Positions 46,022 through 55,954 of a stretch of 64,000 bases of DNA are shown piece after piece. Under the pieces are notes generated by a model. It did not search any database. It had not been told where the DNA came from and saw only the letters and a program-made list of their open reading frames with translations. This DNA comes from Deferribacteres bacterium. GTDB taxonomy: Bacteria > Zhuqueibacterota > Zhuqueibacteria > Zhuqueibacterales > Geothermadaptataceae. A program made the position numbers and the translations under genes. How positions within the stretch are numbered: position 1 is the first letter of the stretch; every line of letters begins with the position of its first letter. The stretch spans positions 62,001 to 126,000 of the forward strand of contig JACKDF010000005.1 of NCBI GenBank assembly GCA_020633655.1, read 5' to 3'.

Positions 46022-46127
46022 CCAGACTGTGTGAAAAGACATGGATGCCGAGCCGGTCGAAGCCGGAATAGATTCAAAAGGGCGCTTCGACAGGCGACCG
46101 ATTGAACTTATTTTTCACACAGTTTGG
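46022..46127. repeat. Palindromic element, family B, copy 2
   Basis: A 106-bp element with ends CCAGACTGTGTGAAAA and TTTTCACACAGTTTGG. The inner arms GCCGGTCGAAGC and GCGCTTCGACAGGC also pair. The ends match those of the element at 43458-43576. It lies between the small barrel gene and tRNA-Gly; the rest of 45961-46276 holds nothing recognised. Confidence 0.72.
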
Positions 46128-46276
46128 TCTTATGGAGCGCAGCGCTACATAGCGGCTTGTTTAGTGAATCTATCTGTGTTCCAGCATTCAGGCTTTCGTT
46201 TGATTGGCGATCAATCCCCTTTCTTTTCCCTTGCTTTTTATCTGCGAAAATGTGATTTTTACAATCATTTTTATCG

Positions 46277-46349
46277 GCGAATGTAGCTCAGTTGGTAGAG
46301 CATCGGCTTCCCAAGCCGAGGGTCGCGAGTTCGAGTCTCGTCATTCGCT
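46277..46349 (+). tRNA. tRNA-Gly (anticodon CCC)
   Basis: A complete 73-nt cloverleaf without encoded CCA. Acceptor GCGAATG pairs with CATTCGC; D arm GCTCAGTTGGTAGAGC; anticodon stem TCGGC/GCCGA around loop TTCCCAA, so the anticodon is CCC and reads GGG; T arm with GTTCGAGTC. All stems pair. Confidence 0.95.
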
Positions 46350-46804
46350 TGTTTTATTTTGAGCCTAATCAATTGAAAATACTGTAGATTTGTACCAAAA
46401 GGGGTTATGCGAAATTAATACGAATTTTCCAATATTTTGTATTATCTCCATCGTTTCTAAACCAATCGGTTAAATATCATTCAGGTTTTACACTGCCTAA
46501 AAGAAACTTTATAATGACATTAAACTACCCCGTTAGCATGCTGCGGGGTAGTTTGTTAGAGCCTTGTAAAGACTCCTTTGTTTCTATAAATTAGCCTCAG
46601 AAATGACCGCATGCAGAGGGATGTTCAGGTGTTTTAAAGGGGCCAGATTTTTTTAAAAAAATCAGGAGCTCAACACAGACATGCTGCGTTTTAGGATTAA
46701 CGTTCGTTTTGCATTCTGCAAACAAATTTGTATTTAGAGCTTCCTGCTGCTTTGTTTGAAATTCGATAATGTTCGGAAAAAGAATCATCTAAATTGAATT
46801 ATTA
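46350..46804. other. Intergenic region, 455 bp
   Basis: Between tRNA-Gly and the GH130 stop. It holds the stem-loop at 46522-46554. A 63-codon minus-strand frame at 46597-46788 lacks a ribosome site and is not supported. Confidence 0.4.
46522..46554. terminator. Strong stem-loop, probable terminator
   Basis: AAACTACCCCG (46522-46532) pairs perfectly with CGGGGTAGTTT (46544-46554); the loop itself contains the palindrome AGCATGCT. Only a short T-rich stretch follows, so it may act as a terminator for either side or as an RNA processing site. Confidence 0.55.
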
Positions 46805-47791
46805 TTAATCGGAGTTCTTTCTTAAAAATTCCATTAACTCGTCAACTTGAGTAAACGCTATTGCAGTATACGTATCTGCTGCACCGTAATAGATAGCTAT
46901 CCTGCCCGTCGGTGCATCTACTAGGGCGGCACAAGGGAAAACAACATTTGGTACAAATCCGGTTGTTTCATAGTCCATCTCAGGTGTCAGGATATAATCT
47001 CGAGTGCGATAAATAACCTTGCTAGGATCATCCAGATCCAAGAGAGAAGCACCCATGCTATAGACAAATCCATTGCACGTCGTGACCACCCCGTGATAGA
47101 ACAACAACCAGCCTTCCCGTGTTTCGATTGGAGCGGGACCAGCGCCGATTTTCGTATCTTGCCACCAATTATATTTGCTGCTGGTCATCACAAGCCTATG
47201 CTTCCCCCAGTAAGTCAGGTCGGGGCTGTAGCTCAAGACTATATCGCCAAATGGAGTGTGTCCGCTATCACTGGGACGGCTCAGCATTGCGTACAGTCCA
47301 TTAATTTTACGAGGGAATAAGACACCATTCCGGTTAAAAGGCATTGTGGCGTTTTCAAGTCGAGTAAAAGTTTTAAAATCTTTTGTTTTTCCTAAACCTA
47401 TCGATGGTCCAGGAAAATCGTCACACCACATAATATAAAAAGTATCCTCGATTTGTAATAATCGAGGATCGTATGCGTAGCTGACAGGCTTGGGATTTCC
47501 CTTCTCATCAACCCAATTAATGATGGGATCTGACAATTCCCATTTGATTGCATCGGAACTGGTGCCCAGATGCAAATTGGGACGTGTATTGTTGTGATCA
47601 ACACGAAATACACCAACGTATGCGTCATTGTAAGGCAATACAGCGCTATTAAAAGCACGTGCGCCACTTGGAATTGGATTCCTTTTAATAATAGGATTGT
47701 TGCTGTAACGCCAAATTACTCTACTCTCATTTCCAGGTTTTTCTTCCCAGGGGATTTTTGGCAAACTCGCACCAATTATCAATTGGCTCAT
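46805..47791 (-). CDS. GH130 beta-1,4-mannoside phosphorylase
   Basis: About 328 residues from the ATG at 47791, which has AAAGGA 7 bases upstream; a TTG at 47806 is less likely. SGARAFNSAVL, VFRVDHNN, YAYDPRLLQIEDTFYIMWCDDFPGP and the C-terminal CAALVDAPTGRIAIYYGAADT follow the five-bladed propeller pattern of family GH130. The DPR segment carries an acidic residue suited to catalysis. The length fits the shorter (GH130_2-like) members that act on mannooligosaccharides or mannosyl-GlcNAc. It would split mannobiose or longer chains with phosphate to give mannose-1-phosphate in the cytoplasm; there is no signal peptide. It is divergent from the LacI-type gene and the exact substrate is inferred from the GH26/GH2 neighbours. 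Confidence 0.88.
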   Translation of the reverse strand: MSQLIIGASLPKIPWEEKPGNESRVIWRYSNNPIIKRNPIPSGARAFNSAVLPYNDAYVGVFRVDHNNTRPNLHLGTSSDAIKWELSDPIINWVDEKGNPKPVSYAYDPRLLQIEDTFYIMWCDDFPGPSIGLGKTKDFKTFTRLENATMPFNRNGVLFPRKINGLYAMLSRPSDSGHTPFGDIVLSYSPDLTYWGKHRLVMTSSKYNWWQDTKIGAGPAPIETREGWLLFYHGVVTTCNGFVYSMGASLLDLDDPSKVIYRTRDYILTPEMDYETTGFVPNVVFPCAALVDAPTGRIAIYYGAADTYTAIAFTQVDELMEFLRKNSD

Positions 47792-48117
47792 GGGTTTTCC
47801 TTTCAATCTTTAATGCCTTATAAAATTAATTAGTTGTTTTCTTAAGATTCGATTCACTCTTCTTTTTGATAAATCGATTGAACGTTTAACTCAAGTTTCG
47901 GCGAATTGATTTTTCACGCTTTTCTGGATGAAAGCTTAACTTTAATTCGTCAAATTGTCAATACATGTTGTGCAATCAATGCAAATATTTCGGTTATTTC
48001 GAACAAAGACACATCTTGTGAATTTGTCGGATGTATTTTCTATTTAATTTTTAATGTGTCTGAATTGGTACAGACTCATTTCTGTTAATTCAACTACTGC
48101 ACTATTATTTTTAAATC

Positions 48118-48131
48118 CGAAACCGTTTTCG
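48118..48131. promoter_or_regulatory. LacI-type operator, upstream copy
   Basis: CGAAACCGTTTTCG, one base off a perfect palindrome with the central CG typical of LacI-family sites. It is about 180 bases before the LacI-type gene and 330 before GH130, so it may serve GH130 or form a loop with the site at 48279. Confidence 0.7.
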
Positions 48132-48278
48132 TAAAATTGTAACTCAACAATTTATGAAATGCAAGCAATTTTTTATTACTTATTAATTATACTTGTTTTC
48201 CGAAGAGTATTTTACTATTTTAAAAACAGAGTTTATTTTTAGCTTCGCTTATATTTACAGCATTCGTAGTAACTTGAA

Positions 48279-48296
48279 TTCGAAACCGATTTCGAA
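48279..48296. promoter_or_regulatory. LacI-type operator at the regulator start
   Basis: TTCGAAACCGATTTCGAA, a near-perfect 18-bp palindrome, ends 15 bases before the ATG of the LacI-type gene. A repressor bound here would block transcription of its own operon, including both symporters, GH26 and GH2. Confidence 0.78.
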
Positions 48297-48311
48297 AACT
48301 GGAAATTTATT

Positions 48312-49337
48312 ATGAGTCCATCGTTAACTATAAATGATATCGCTCGATTGGCAAATGTTTCTAAATCAACAGTTTCCAAAGTTCTCAACGACAAACCAGA
48401 TGTTGGATTAGCAACGAAAAAAAAAGTTATGCAGATTGTTGAAAAGCATAACTTTGTCCCAAATGCATCCGGAAAATCCCTGAAGAAACGTGCCACAGAG
48501 AATATTGGTGTAATATTTCGTAAAGATGATAACCCTTTATCTAATCCATTTTTTTCACGTGTTCTGGAAGGCATTGAAGCAGAGATAGCATTTAACGATC
48601 TCAATCTCATGCTCTATTCAATGCCATCAAATAAAAAATCGAGCCTGCCAAAGATAGTTAAAGAACGCAAAATTGATGGTGTAATTCTTGTCGGAACGCG
48701 AAACGAAGAATTTGTCCGCGAATTACAAAAGACCAATTTACCCTTAATAGTAGTAGATCCTAGAGCAGATATTTCAGATTGTCAGCAAGTGCTCATAGAT
48801 AATGAAAATGGTGCATTTCTCGCTACACAATATTTAATAAATAAAGGGCACAAAAGAATTGGATTTATTGCTGGTGAATTATCTGAACACAGCTTTGGTC
48901 AGCGATATACAGGTTACCTGAAAGCTTTAAAATCGGAAGGTTTACCAATTGATGAAACAATTGTAAAAACCGGTGGCTACGAGGCTGGATATGAATTAAC
49001 AAAATCGTTACTTCAAGTATCCGAAAGGCCCTCAGCGATTTTTGCTGCAAACGACATAAATGCTGTACTTGCATATAAAGCAATAAATGAATTTAATCTA
49101 AGTATACCAGATGATATTAGTATCATTGGTTTTGATGATATTTATCTTGCCCGAATGGCTATTCCACCTTTAACAACTGTGCGTGTTTATAAGGAAGAGT
49201 TAGGTTCTCTTGCGGTGAGATCGATGAGGGATATGATCAACGAAGGATCTGATAAGCGCTCGATTATTATAATGCCGATAAAATTAATTAAACGCAATTC
49301 TGTGAAGGATATTTCAACCCACGGAAAATTAATTTAA
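48312..49337 (+). CDS. LacI-family transcriptional regulator of the mannan locus
   Basis: 341 residues. The N-terminal helix-turn-helix reads LTINDIARLANVSKSTVSKVLND (about 5-27) with a hinge helix region ASGKSLKKR (52-60). The periplasmic-binding-protein-like effector domain follows (about 62-335: NIGVIFRKDDNPLSNPFFSRVLEGIE, VLIDNENGAFLATQYL, GHKRIGFIAGE, PSAIFAANDINAV, IIGFDDIYLARM). It should bind CGAAACCGNTTTCG palindromes found at 48118, 48279 and 55955 and release them when a mannose-derived sugar binds. The next gene starts 15 bases after its stop. Confidence 0.93.
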   Translation: MSPSLTINDIARLANVSKSTVSKVLNDKPDVGLATKKKVMQIVEKHNFVPNASGKSLKKRATENIGVIFRKDDNPLSNPFFSRVLEGIEAEIAFNDLNLMLYSMPSNKKSSLPKIVKERKIDGVILVGTRNEEFVRELQKTNLPLIVVDPRADISDCQQVLIDNENGAFLATQYLINKGHKRIGFIAGELSEHSFGQRYTGYLKALKSEGLPIDETIVKTGGYEAGYELTKSLLQVSERPSAIFAANDINAVLAYKAINEFNLSIPDDISIIGFDDIYLARMAIPPLTTVRVYKEELGSLAVRSMRDMINEGSDKRSIIIMPIKLIKRNSVKDISTHGKLI

Positions 49338-49352
49338 TGAACAGGGAAGGCC

Positions 49353-50735
49353 ATGCAATCAATCAGTAATTCAGATGTTCATGTAAAATTCGTTTTTTTC
49401 AAAGAAAAAATTGCCTATGCCGTTGGCGATACAGCATCTGTTCTGTATTATCAAACCTTTGCAATGTTCCTAATGATTTTTTATACAGACACTTTTGGTA
49501 TTTCACCCGCGGCCGTGGGAACAATGTTTTTAATTTCGAGAATTTGGGATGCCGTGAATGATCCGATGATGGGCATGATCGCCGACCGAACAGAAACGAA
49601 ATGGGGAAAGTTCAGACCATGGATTCTCTGGTCCATCATCCCATTTGTGATAACAGGTATTCTTGTTTTCATTACACCTGATTTTAGTGAAACCGGTAAA
49701 CTCGTTTACGCTTATGTGACCTATACCCTGGTTATGATGACTTACACGATGATAAACGTTCCTTATGGCGCTTTGCTGGGTGTCATTTCCCCGCATTCGC
49801 AGGAACGCACGGTGCTTTCGTCGTACCGGTTTTTAGGAGCGTTTACCGGAAATATGATCGTGCAAGGCACTCTGCTCTGGCTTGTCGCTTCTCTGGGGCA
49901 AGGTAATGATCGTCTTGGTTATCCACTGGCATTCAGCGTTTATGCTCTCATCGCTGCTGGTTTGTTTTTCTTTACCTTCTCTGCAACAAAAGAGCGTGTA
50001 AAGCCTCCACAAGAAAAGACATCCATTATAAATGATTTAAAAGATTTGCTAAAAAACGGACCTTGGATCGTTTTAGGCATAATGTGTTTATTTACTTTGA
50101 TTTATATTTCCATCCGCAGTGCATCACTTTTGTACTTTTTCAAATATTATATAAATGATCAATCTGCAGCGGCAACATTCATGGTCGTTGGTACGGTATT
50201 TTCAATAATCGGAGCTTATGCCACTCCCTGGGTAGTCGGCATTATTAAAAGCAAGAAACTGACCTTTGCTTTTTTAACATTTATGTCCGCGCTTTCGTAC
50301 ATCGTTTTCTATTTCGTCAGTCCACGTGACATAGCTATCATGTATACGAGTCACATTATCGGTTCCTTTTTTGGTGGCGTGTTGTTCCCGTTGATTTGGT
50401 CGATGTACGCAGACACTGCTGATTACACAGAATGGAAAATGGGTAGACGTGCTACAGGCCTGGTCTTCTCCGCAGCCACTTTTTCGCAAAAATTTGGCTG
50501 GGCAATAGGTGGTTCTGTGGCAGGCTTTGTTTTATCTGCGTACGGATTCGTCGCCAATGCAGTGCAAACCGATACATCACTTCTGGGAATCAGGCATATG
50601 ATGAGCACATTTCCAGCCGCAATCTGCATAATTGTAATATTGTTCTCATTGCTTTATTCATTAGACAGCAAAACAGAAAAACAGATGGAAATCGAATTAC
50701 TGGAAAGGAAAAAAGCATACAACCAACCGGAATAA
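49353..50735 (+). CDS. GPH-family sugar:cation symporter (first of two)
   Basis: 460 residues with about 12 membrane helices. KIAYAVGDTASVLYYQTFAMFLMIFYTDTFG and the loop DPMMGMIADRTETKWGKFRPWI are hallmarks of the glycoside-pentoside-hexuronide:cation symporter (MelB-like) family. The second hallmark, WSMYADTADYTEWKMGRRATG, lies near residue 350. It should bring oligosaccharides across the inner membrane with Na+ or H+. Ribosome site GGGAAGG before the ATG. It lies between the LacI-type gene and a paralogue; the operon suggests manno-oligosaccharides as cargo, which is inference. Confidence 0.92.
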   Translation: MQSISNSDVHVKFVFFKEKIAYAVGDTASVLYYQTFAMFLMIFYTDTFGISPAAVGTMFLISRIWDAVNDPMMGMIADRTETKWGKFRPWILWSIIPFVITGILVFITPDFSETGKLVYAYVTYTLVMMTYTMINVPYGALLGVISPHSQERTVLSSYRFLGAFTGNMIVQGTLLWLVASLGQGNDRLGYPLAFSVYALIAAGLFFFTFSATKERVKPPQEKTSIINDLKDLLKNGPWIVLGIMCLFTLIYISIRSASLLYFFKYYINDQSAAATFMVVGTVFSIIGAYATPWVVGIIKSKKLTFAFLTFMSALSYIVFYFVSPRDIAIMYTSHIIGSFFGGVLFPLIWSMYADTADYTEWKMGRRATGLVFSAATFSQKFGWAIGGSVAGFVLSAYGFVANAVQTDTSLLGIRHMMSTFPAAICIIVILFSLLYSLDSKTEKQMEIELLERKKAYNQPE

Positions 50736-50785
50736 TTCACTATGGATTTACAGATTTAATGATGTCCTGTTAAAGGAAAAATCGA

Positions 50786-52177
50786 ATGATCCAGTTCGAA
50801 AAGATTAATTTTAAAGAAAAAGTGTCCTACGGTTTTGGCGATTTCGCCTGCTCAATGTTTTGGACGCTGTTTTCCATGTTTCTGCTGTTTTTTTATACAG
50901 ATGTATTCGGTATAACTGCTGCGGCGGCAGGAACCATGATCCTGGTCGCCAGACTCTGGGATACAGCAAACGACCCGCTGATGGGCATGATTGGCGACAG
51001 AACAAAGACGAGATGGGGTAAATTCCGACCCTACATTTTGTTTGTGGCCTTGCCATTTTCCATCGTTGCTATCCTGACTTTTACCACTCCCAATCTGAGC
51101 AGCGATGCCAAGCTTATCTATGCTTATGTGATGTACACACTCATGATGATGGTTTATACAGCCATCAACGTGCCCTATGCTTCTTTACTGGGCGTGATGA
51201 CCAATGATTCCCGCGAAAGAACATCGTTGGCATCATTTCGGTTTTTAGGGGGATTTGCGGGTGGTCTGGTAGTGACAGCAACTGCCAATCCCTTGATCGA
51301 ATATTTTAGCACTGATGCAAATATTGAAGCGGGTTATCAGAAAACTATCGCCGTGTATGCCTTTTTAGCGGCAATATTTTTTATCCTGACTTTTACTGGC
51401 ACCAAAGAACGATTGGATCCGGAAGAAGTCGATGTGGCTTCATTTAGAGATGACCTGCACGACCTGATTAAAAATAAACCCTGGTTTATCATGCTCGGTG
51501 CTGCAATTTCGGTTTTGATTTTTAACTCCCTCCGGGGCTCTGCAATTCTTTATTATTTCAAATACTTTATTGGTGATCAAAATGTGATATATTTCGGTCA
51601 TGTGTCTCAAAGTGTGTTATCCGCAGTTTTCATGACCAGCGGGCAGGTTGCAGCTATTCTCGGCGTCGTCCTTGCGATTCCATTGGCCGGCAAATTCGGA
51701 AAGAAGAATAGTTTTATTCTTTCAGGTCTCGTTTGCGCCGGTTTATCTGCTTTATTTTTCTTTATCCCATCCAATCAAATTGCGCTCATCTTCCTTGTTC
51801 ATATGATTATTTCAATGTCCTCTTCACTTGTCTTCCCTTTGATCTGGTCGATGTACGGGGATGTCTCCGATTATTCTGAATGGAAAACCGGGCATCGTGC
51901 AACGGGGCTTATTTTCTCATCATCCTCAATGTCACAAAAAATGGGCTGGACGCTTGGTGGGGCAATTAGTGGCTGGATACTGGCTGCATTTGGATTTATG
52001 GCGAATCAGGCGCAAACGGAGGAGTCTGTTTTAGGGATACGTTTGATGATCAGCGTATTTGCAGCTGTTGGTGCTCTTATGTCAGTTGGATTTATGTACT
52101 TTTATCCTTTATCCGAGACATTTATGAATAAAATTGAAAATGAACTCATAGAAAAAAGGAAGAATAACAAAGGTTAA
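50786..52177 (+). CDS. GPH-family sugar:cation symporter (second of two)
   Basis: 463 residues, 12 predicted helices and the same hallmarks as its neighbour (DPLMGMIGDRTKTRWGKFRPYI, and WSMYGDVSDYSEWKTGHRATG near residue 360). The two share obvious similarity along their length and arose by duplication. The loop between helices around 215-235 and the middle segment (FIGDQNVIYFGHVSQSVLSA) differ most, which may reflect a different sugar length or branch. AAAGGA precedes the ATG; 50 bases separate it from the first symporter gene. Confidence 0.92.
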   Translation: MIQFEKINFKEKVSYGFGDFACSMFWTLFSMFLLFFYTDVFGITAAAAGTMILVARLWDTANDPLMGMIGDRTKTRWGKFRPYILFVALPFSIVAILTFTTPNLSSDAKLIYAYVMYTLMMMVYTAINVPYASLLGVMTNDSRERTSLASFRFLGGFAGGLVVTATANPLIEYFSTDANIEAGYQKTIAVYAFLAAIFFILTFTGTKERLDPEEVDVASFRDDLHDLIKNKPWFIMLGAAISVLIFNSLRGSAILYYFKYFIGDQNVIYFGHVSQSVLSAVFMTSGQVAAILGVVLAIPLAGKFGKKNSFILSGLVCAGLSALFFFIPSNQIALIFLVHMIISMSSSLVFPLIWSMYGDVSDYSEWKTGHRATGLIFSSSSMSQKMGWTLGGAISGWILAAFGFMANQAQTEESVLGIRLMISVFAAVGALMSVGFMYFYPLSETFMNKIENELIEKRKNNKG

Positions 52178-52220
52178 TTTCCATTAATGTGACATTCCGG
52201 AATTTATAAAAGAGGATATT

Positions 52221-53417
52221 GTGAAAACTAAACTTTTAGCTTCATTTCTTATCCTTTCCATGGGAAATATTTTAATTCAATGCACGAACAATCCTTCTGA
52301 TTCAGAAAACTCCCCACAAACGAAGACCAACGATTTTCTAGTTGACAGTTTGGCTACACCCCAGACTGTTGCACTTTTCTGCAACCTGCAAACATTGACA
52401 AAGGATAAATTCTTGTTCGGTCACCAGGAAACCACCGCATATGGCGTTGGCTGGGTAAACGATGGATTTGGTAATAGATCGGATGTGAAAGATGTGTGTG
52501 GTGATTTTCCCGCTGTCTACGGATGGGATATTGGTAACATTGGCCATACGACAAATTTGGATGGCGTTCCGTTTTCTCAGATCAAGCTTTTAATGAAGCA
52601 AGCTTTCAGTCGTGGTGGAGTTAACACGATTTCAATACATCTGGATAATCCAGTTACAGATGGCAATGCCTGGGATGTTTCAACGGCAGTTGCGCGAATC
52701 CTGCCTGATAGCAGTCACCACAAAAGTTTTGTAAAAACCCTCGTTTTGATCGCGGAATTTTTAAAAGACCTGAAGACAGAGGACGGCACATTCGTTCCGG
52801 TTATTCTTCGACCATTCCACGAACACAACGGTGATTGGTTCTGGTGGGGACGTGGGCCTGCTTCTGAACAAGAATTTATTGCTTTATGGCAGTTCACGGT
52901 GGATTACTTTAAAAATGAGAAAAATGTTCACAACGTACTCTACGCCATCTCCCCGGATCGCAGCCGGGTAATACAGCCTGCTGATCCCGGTGAATATTTG
53001 TATGGGTATCCAGGAAATAACTACGTAGATATTATTGGGCTCGATAACTACTTTGACCTTGGTTCCCATTGGAATCAGGCACCAGTGCAAGAACAGATGC
53101 AATCATTAATAAAGAGCCTTGAAACCGTCGTGCGATTGGCTGAAGAACGCAACAAAATTTCTGCCCTCACCGAAACCGGTTTGGATAAATTGCAAATAGC
53201 AGACTGGTGGACAAATCGGCTTTTAGCTGGCATAAATGCCAATGAATTCACCCGCGGGATTGCTTACGCACTGGTTTGGCGAAATGCAAATACCGGTCAT
53301 TTTCATGCGCCGTATCCGGGGCAGGCAAGCGCTGCTGATTTTGTTACGTTTTATAACGATTCCATAACTGTGTTTGAATCGGATTTGCCCGAAATGTATA
53401 AAACGGATAGTGAATAG
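52221..53417 (+). CDS. GH26 endo-beta-1,4-mannanase lipoprotein
   Basis: 398 residues from a GTG start with AGAGGA just upstream. Signal peptide with lipobox ILIQC (Cys21), so it is tethered to an outer or inner membrane leaflet. Family GH26 features: LFGHQETTAYG, PAVYGWDIGNIG, GGVNTISIHLDNP, the acid/base Glu201 in RPFHEHNGDWFWWG, and the nucleophile Glu318 in ALTETG. It should cut beta-1,4-mannan or galactomannan internally. GH26 also includes xylanases and mannobiohydrolases; mannanase is favoured by GH130 and GH2 in the same locus. It is separated from GH2 by 7 bases. Confidence 0.93.
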   Translation: MKTKLLASFLILSMGNILIQCTNNPSDSENSPQTKTNDFLVDSLATPQTVALFCNLQTLTKDKFLFGHQETTAYGVGWVNDGFGNRSDVKDVCGDFPAVYGWDIGNIGHTTNLDGVPFSQIKLLMKQAFSRGGVNTISIHLDNPVTDGNAWDVSTAVARILPDSSHHKSFVKTLVLIAEFLKDLKTEDGTFVPVILRPFHEHNGDWFWWGRGPASEQEFIALWQFTVDYFKNEKNVHNVLYAISPDRSRVIQPADPGEYLYGYPGNNYVDIIGLDNYFDLGSHWNQAPVQEQMQSLIKSLETVVRLAEERNKISALTETGLDKLQIADWWTNRLLAGINANEFTRGIAYALVWRNANTGHFHAPYPGQASAADFVTFYNDSITVFESDLPEMYKTDSE

Positions 53418-53424
53418 AAAAACA

Positions 53425-55770
53425 ATGAAAACAGTGCATTATTTAAACGCTTCGGAAAATATAAAGTGGGAATTGCGTTTTGGTCTGGAAGACCGACAGG
53501 CTCCGAATTCACCGCAGGAGCTATTGAATAGCGAATTCCAAAAAATCGCAGCGACCGTACCGGGCAATGTTGAAATTGATCTGGAAAATGCCGGATTGAT
53601 CGCTGATCCCAAAATTGGCAACAACGTCTACAAACTGCGACCATTTGAACTTTACCAGTGGTGGTATCGCTGCCGATTTACACAGCCCCAAATCCCCGCC
53701 GGTCACCAGGTGAAATTGTGCTTCGACGGCATCGATTGCGTTGCAGATATCTGGTTGAATAATGAAAATATCGGCCGTGTCGAAAACATGTTCGTTGAGC
53801 ATCATTTCGATGTGACTTATTCACTGAAAACAGAAAACGAACTGTATATCTGCATTCATTCTGCAGTCCTTGAAGGCCGCAAATATGAGCGGGAATTTTT
53901 TGGCGCGCGCTCTGACGCCCTTGGCGGTGAATCAGTCAACATACGCAAAGCGGCACATTCCTATGGTTGGGATATCTTGCCGCGATTGGTCAGCGCTGGA
54001 ATCTGGAAAGATGTTAAACTGGAAATTATTCCGCCTACTCATTTTAAAGCGGTTTACTGGGCAACCAATTCCGTCAACGTCGAAAATAAAACAGCGTCCA
54101 TTTATGTAGACTGGGAATTGGCCACCGAGCGGTTAAATATCGATGATCTGGTTTTGAATGTAAAACTTCAGCGCGGTAAACAAATCGCTTTCGAGCAAAA
54201 TTACAATATTTACTCCACCGTTTTTCGAACCCGACTAAATGATTTGCAGGATATCGATTTGTGGTGGCCAAGGGGATATGGCGAACCAGCCTTGTACGAT
54301 GCAATATTGAGAATTATTGATAGCGACAAGAAAATCATTGCTGAAGACAAACAAAAAATCGGTATTCGCACAGTCGAATTAATTCGCACCGATGCTGTTA
54401 GTAGGGAACAGCCAGGCGAATTCGTTTTTAAAATCAACCACGAAAAAATTTTTGTTAAAGGCACGAACTGGGTGGCACTGGATGCACTGCATAGTCGCGA
54501 CGAAGAGCATATCAAACCGTCGGTGGATATGTTGGTGGATTTGAATTGCAACATGGTCCGCATGTGGGGTGGCAATGTTTACGAGCATGATGAATTCTAC
54601 GATCTGTGCGATACAAACGGCATCATGGTCTGGCATGATTTCATGTTTGGCTGCACTCAGTATCCACAAGATGAAGGCTTTTTGAAAAAAGTTGAAGAGG
54701 AAGCGGCCAAAGCGATTGCTCGAATTCGCCATCATCCGAGTCTTGTCTTGTGGGCCGGCAATAATGAAAATGACATTTCCAGTGAATGGAACGAAGACCA
54801 GCCATTCATCGATCCAAATGACGAACCCATCAGTCGTCAATTACTGCCTTCGATGACGCGCCGTCTGGATCCGAAAACGCCTTATTTGCCCAGCTCTCCC
54901 TACATCAGTTCCAAAGCGTTTCAGCTTGCGGGGAAAGTTGATCAAAGCTATGCACCGGAGCAACATTTATGGGGACCACGTGGCTATTACAAAGCTCCTT
55001 TTTATACGGAAAACGTTGCCAAATTTGTTAGCGAGATCGGCTACCATGGCTGCCCCAACCGCGAAAGTCTGGAGAAGATGTTTGACAAGGATTTTGTCTA
55101 TCCCTGGAAAAATGACACAAACTTTGCATGGAACGATCAATGGCAAACCAAAGCCTGCCGTTCCCATCCTCATGCCACAGAAACGATTCAACGTAATAAT
55201 TTAATGCTGAACCAGGTTAAATGCGTTTTCAGCGAAATTCCCGTGGATCTCGACCGGTTCATTCTCGCTTCACAAATCATCCAGGCTGAAGCGAAAAAAT
55301 TTTTCATCGAATTCTGGCGTATGAATAAATTTGATCGGAATGGCATTCTTTGGTGGAACTTGCGCGACGGTTGGCCGGTTATTTCTGACGCTGTTGTGGA
55401 TTACTACTACAGCAAAAAACTGGCTTATACGTACATTAAACGCGTGCAAACGGATGTCTGTGTGATGATTGGCGATGCCAAAGAAAATGGACATCCGATT
55501 GTAATTGTCAATGATACAAGAAACCCGGTGGAAGGTGATTTTTCAATCCGAGACGCAGATAACGATGCAATTTTGTTAAACAATTCTTTTAAAGTGAATA
55601 AAAATGGAAAAACGGTTGCAGAGTTTTTGCCAAAAATAAATACGACCAAATTATGGCTGATTGAGTGGAAGGTGGGTGGTAACAACTACAGGAATCATTA
55701 TTTTGTTTTTGAACCGCGTGTGGAACTAGATGTTTATTTAAAATGGTTGTCACAGTTAAAGCAAGAATAG
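53425..55770 (+). CDS. GH2 beta-mannosidase, cytoplasmic
   Basis: 781 residues from the ATG at 53425; an upstream ATG at 53374 would overlap the GH26 gene by 44 bases. The jelly-roll N-terminal domain (GNVEIDLENAGLI, LYQWWYRCRF), an immunoglobulin-like domain and the TIM barrel are in the usual order. The acid/base is Glu448 in LWAGNNEND; the nucleophile is probably Glu537 in FVSEIGYHGCPN. No signal peptide, so it should remove terminal mannose from imported oligosaccharides. The sequence around LWWPRGYGEPALYDA is typical of beta-mannosidases. The last gene of the lacI operon; no strong terminator is visible after it. Confidence 0.93.
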   Translation: MKTVHYLNASENIKWELRFGLEDRQAPNSPQELLNSEFQKIAATVPGNVEIDLENAGLIADPKIGNNVYKLRPFELYQWWYRCRFTQPQIPAGHQVKLCFDGIDCVADIWLNNENIGRVENMFVEHHFDVTYSLKTENELYICIHSAVLEGRKYEREFFGARSDALGGESVNIRKAAHSYGWDILPRLVSAGIWKDVKLEIIPPTHFKAVYWATNSVNVENKTASIYVDWELATERLNIDDLVLNVKLQRGKQIAFEQNYNIYSTVFRTRLNDLQDIDLWWPRGYGEPALYDAILRIIDSDKKIIAEDKQKIGIRTVELIRTDAVSREQPGEFVFKINHEKIFVKGTNWVALDALHSRDEEHIKPSVDMLVDLNCNMVRMWGGNVYEHDEFYDLCDTNGIMVWHDFMFGCTQYPQDEGFLKKVEEEAAKAIARIRHHPSLVLWAGNNENDISSEWNEDQPFIDPNDEPISRQLLPSMTRRLDPKTPYLPSSPYISSKAFQLAGKVDQSYAPEQHLWGPRGYYKAPFYTENVAKFVSEIGYHGCPNRESLEKMFDKDFVYPWKNDTNFAWNDQWQTKACRSHPHATETIQRNNLMLNQVKCVFSEIPVDLDRFILASQIIQAEAKKFFIEFWRMNKFDRNGILWWNLRDGWPVISDAVVDYYYSKKLAYTYIKRVQTDVCVMIGDAKENGHPIVIVNDTRNPVEGDFSIRDADNDAILLNNSFKVNKNGKTVAEFLPKINTTKLWLIEWKVGGNNYRNHYFVFEPRVELDVYLKWLSQLKQE

Positions 55771-55954
55771 ATGATATCTAATCGAGGCGATTCGGATTTC
55801 GGCATTTAGACAAGATCAATACAAGCGCTCACCTCCAGCGAACGGTATCCGGACAGGTACAGGCGAAATCGAACAAATAAATTAATACCCATTTTTATTA
55901 TTGTTAGTGGAATAAAAATAAACTTGATTTTTCTGTTATAATTTCTATTTTAAT

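Larger units (their letters stand above)
47792..48311. other. Divergent regulatory region, 520 bp, GH130 / LacI operon
   Basis: AT-rich spacer with the two operator-like palindromes listed below (48118-48131 and 48279-48296). No reading frame is supported. Confidence 0.6.

Noticed and set aside
46597..46788. 63-codon minus-strand frame between the tRNA and GH130
   Set aside because: No ribosome site, no recognisable domain, low-complexity surroundings.
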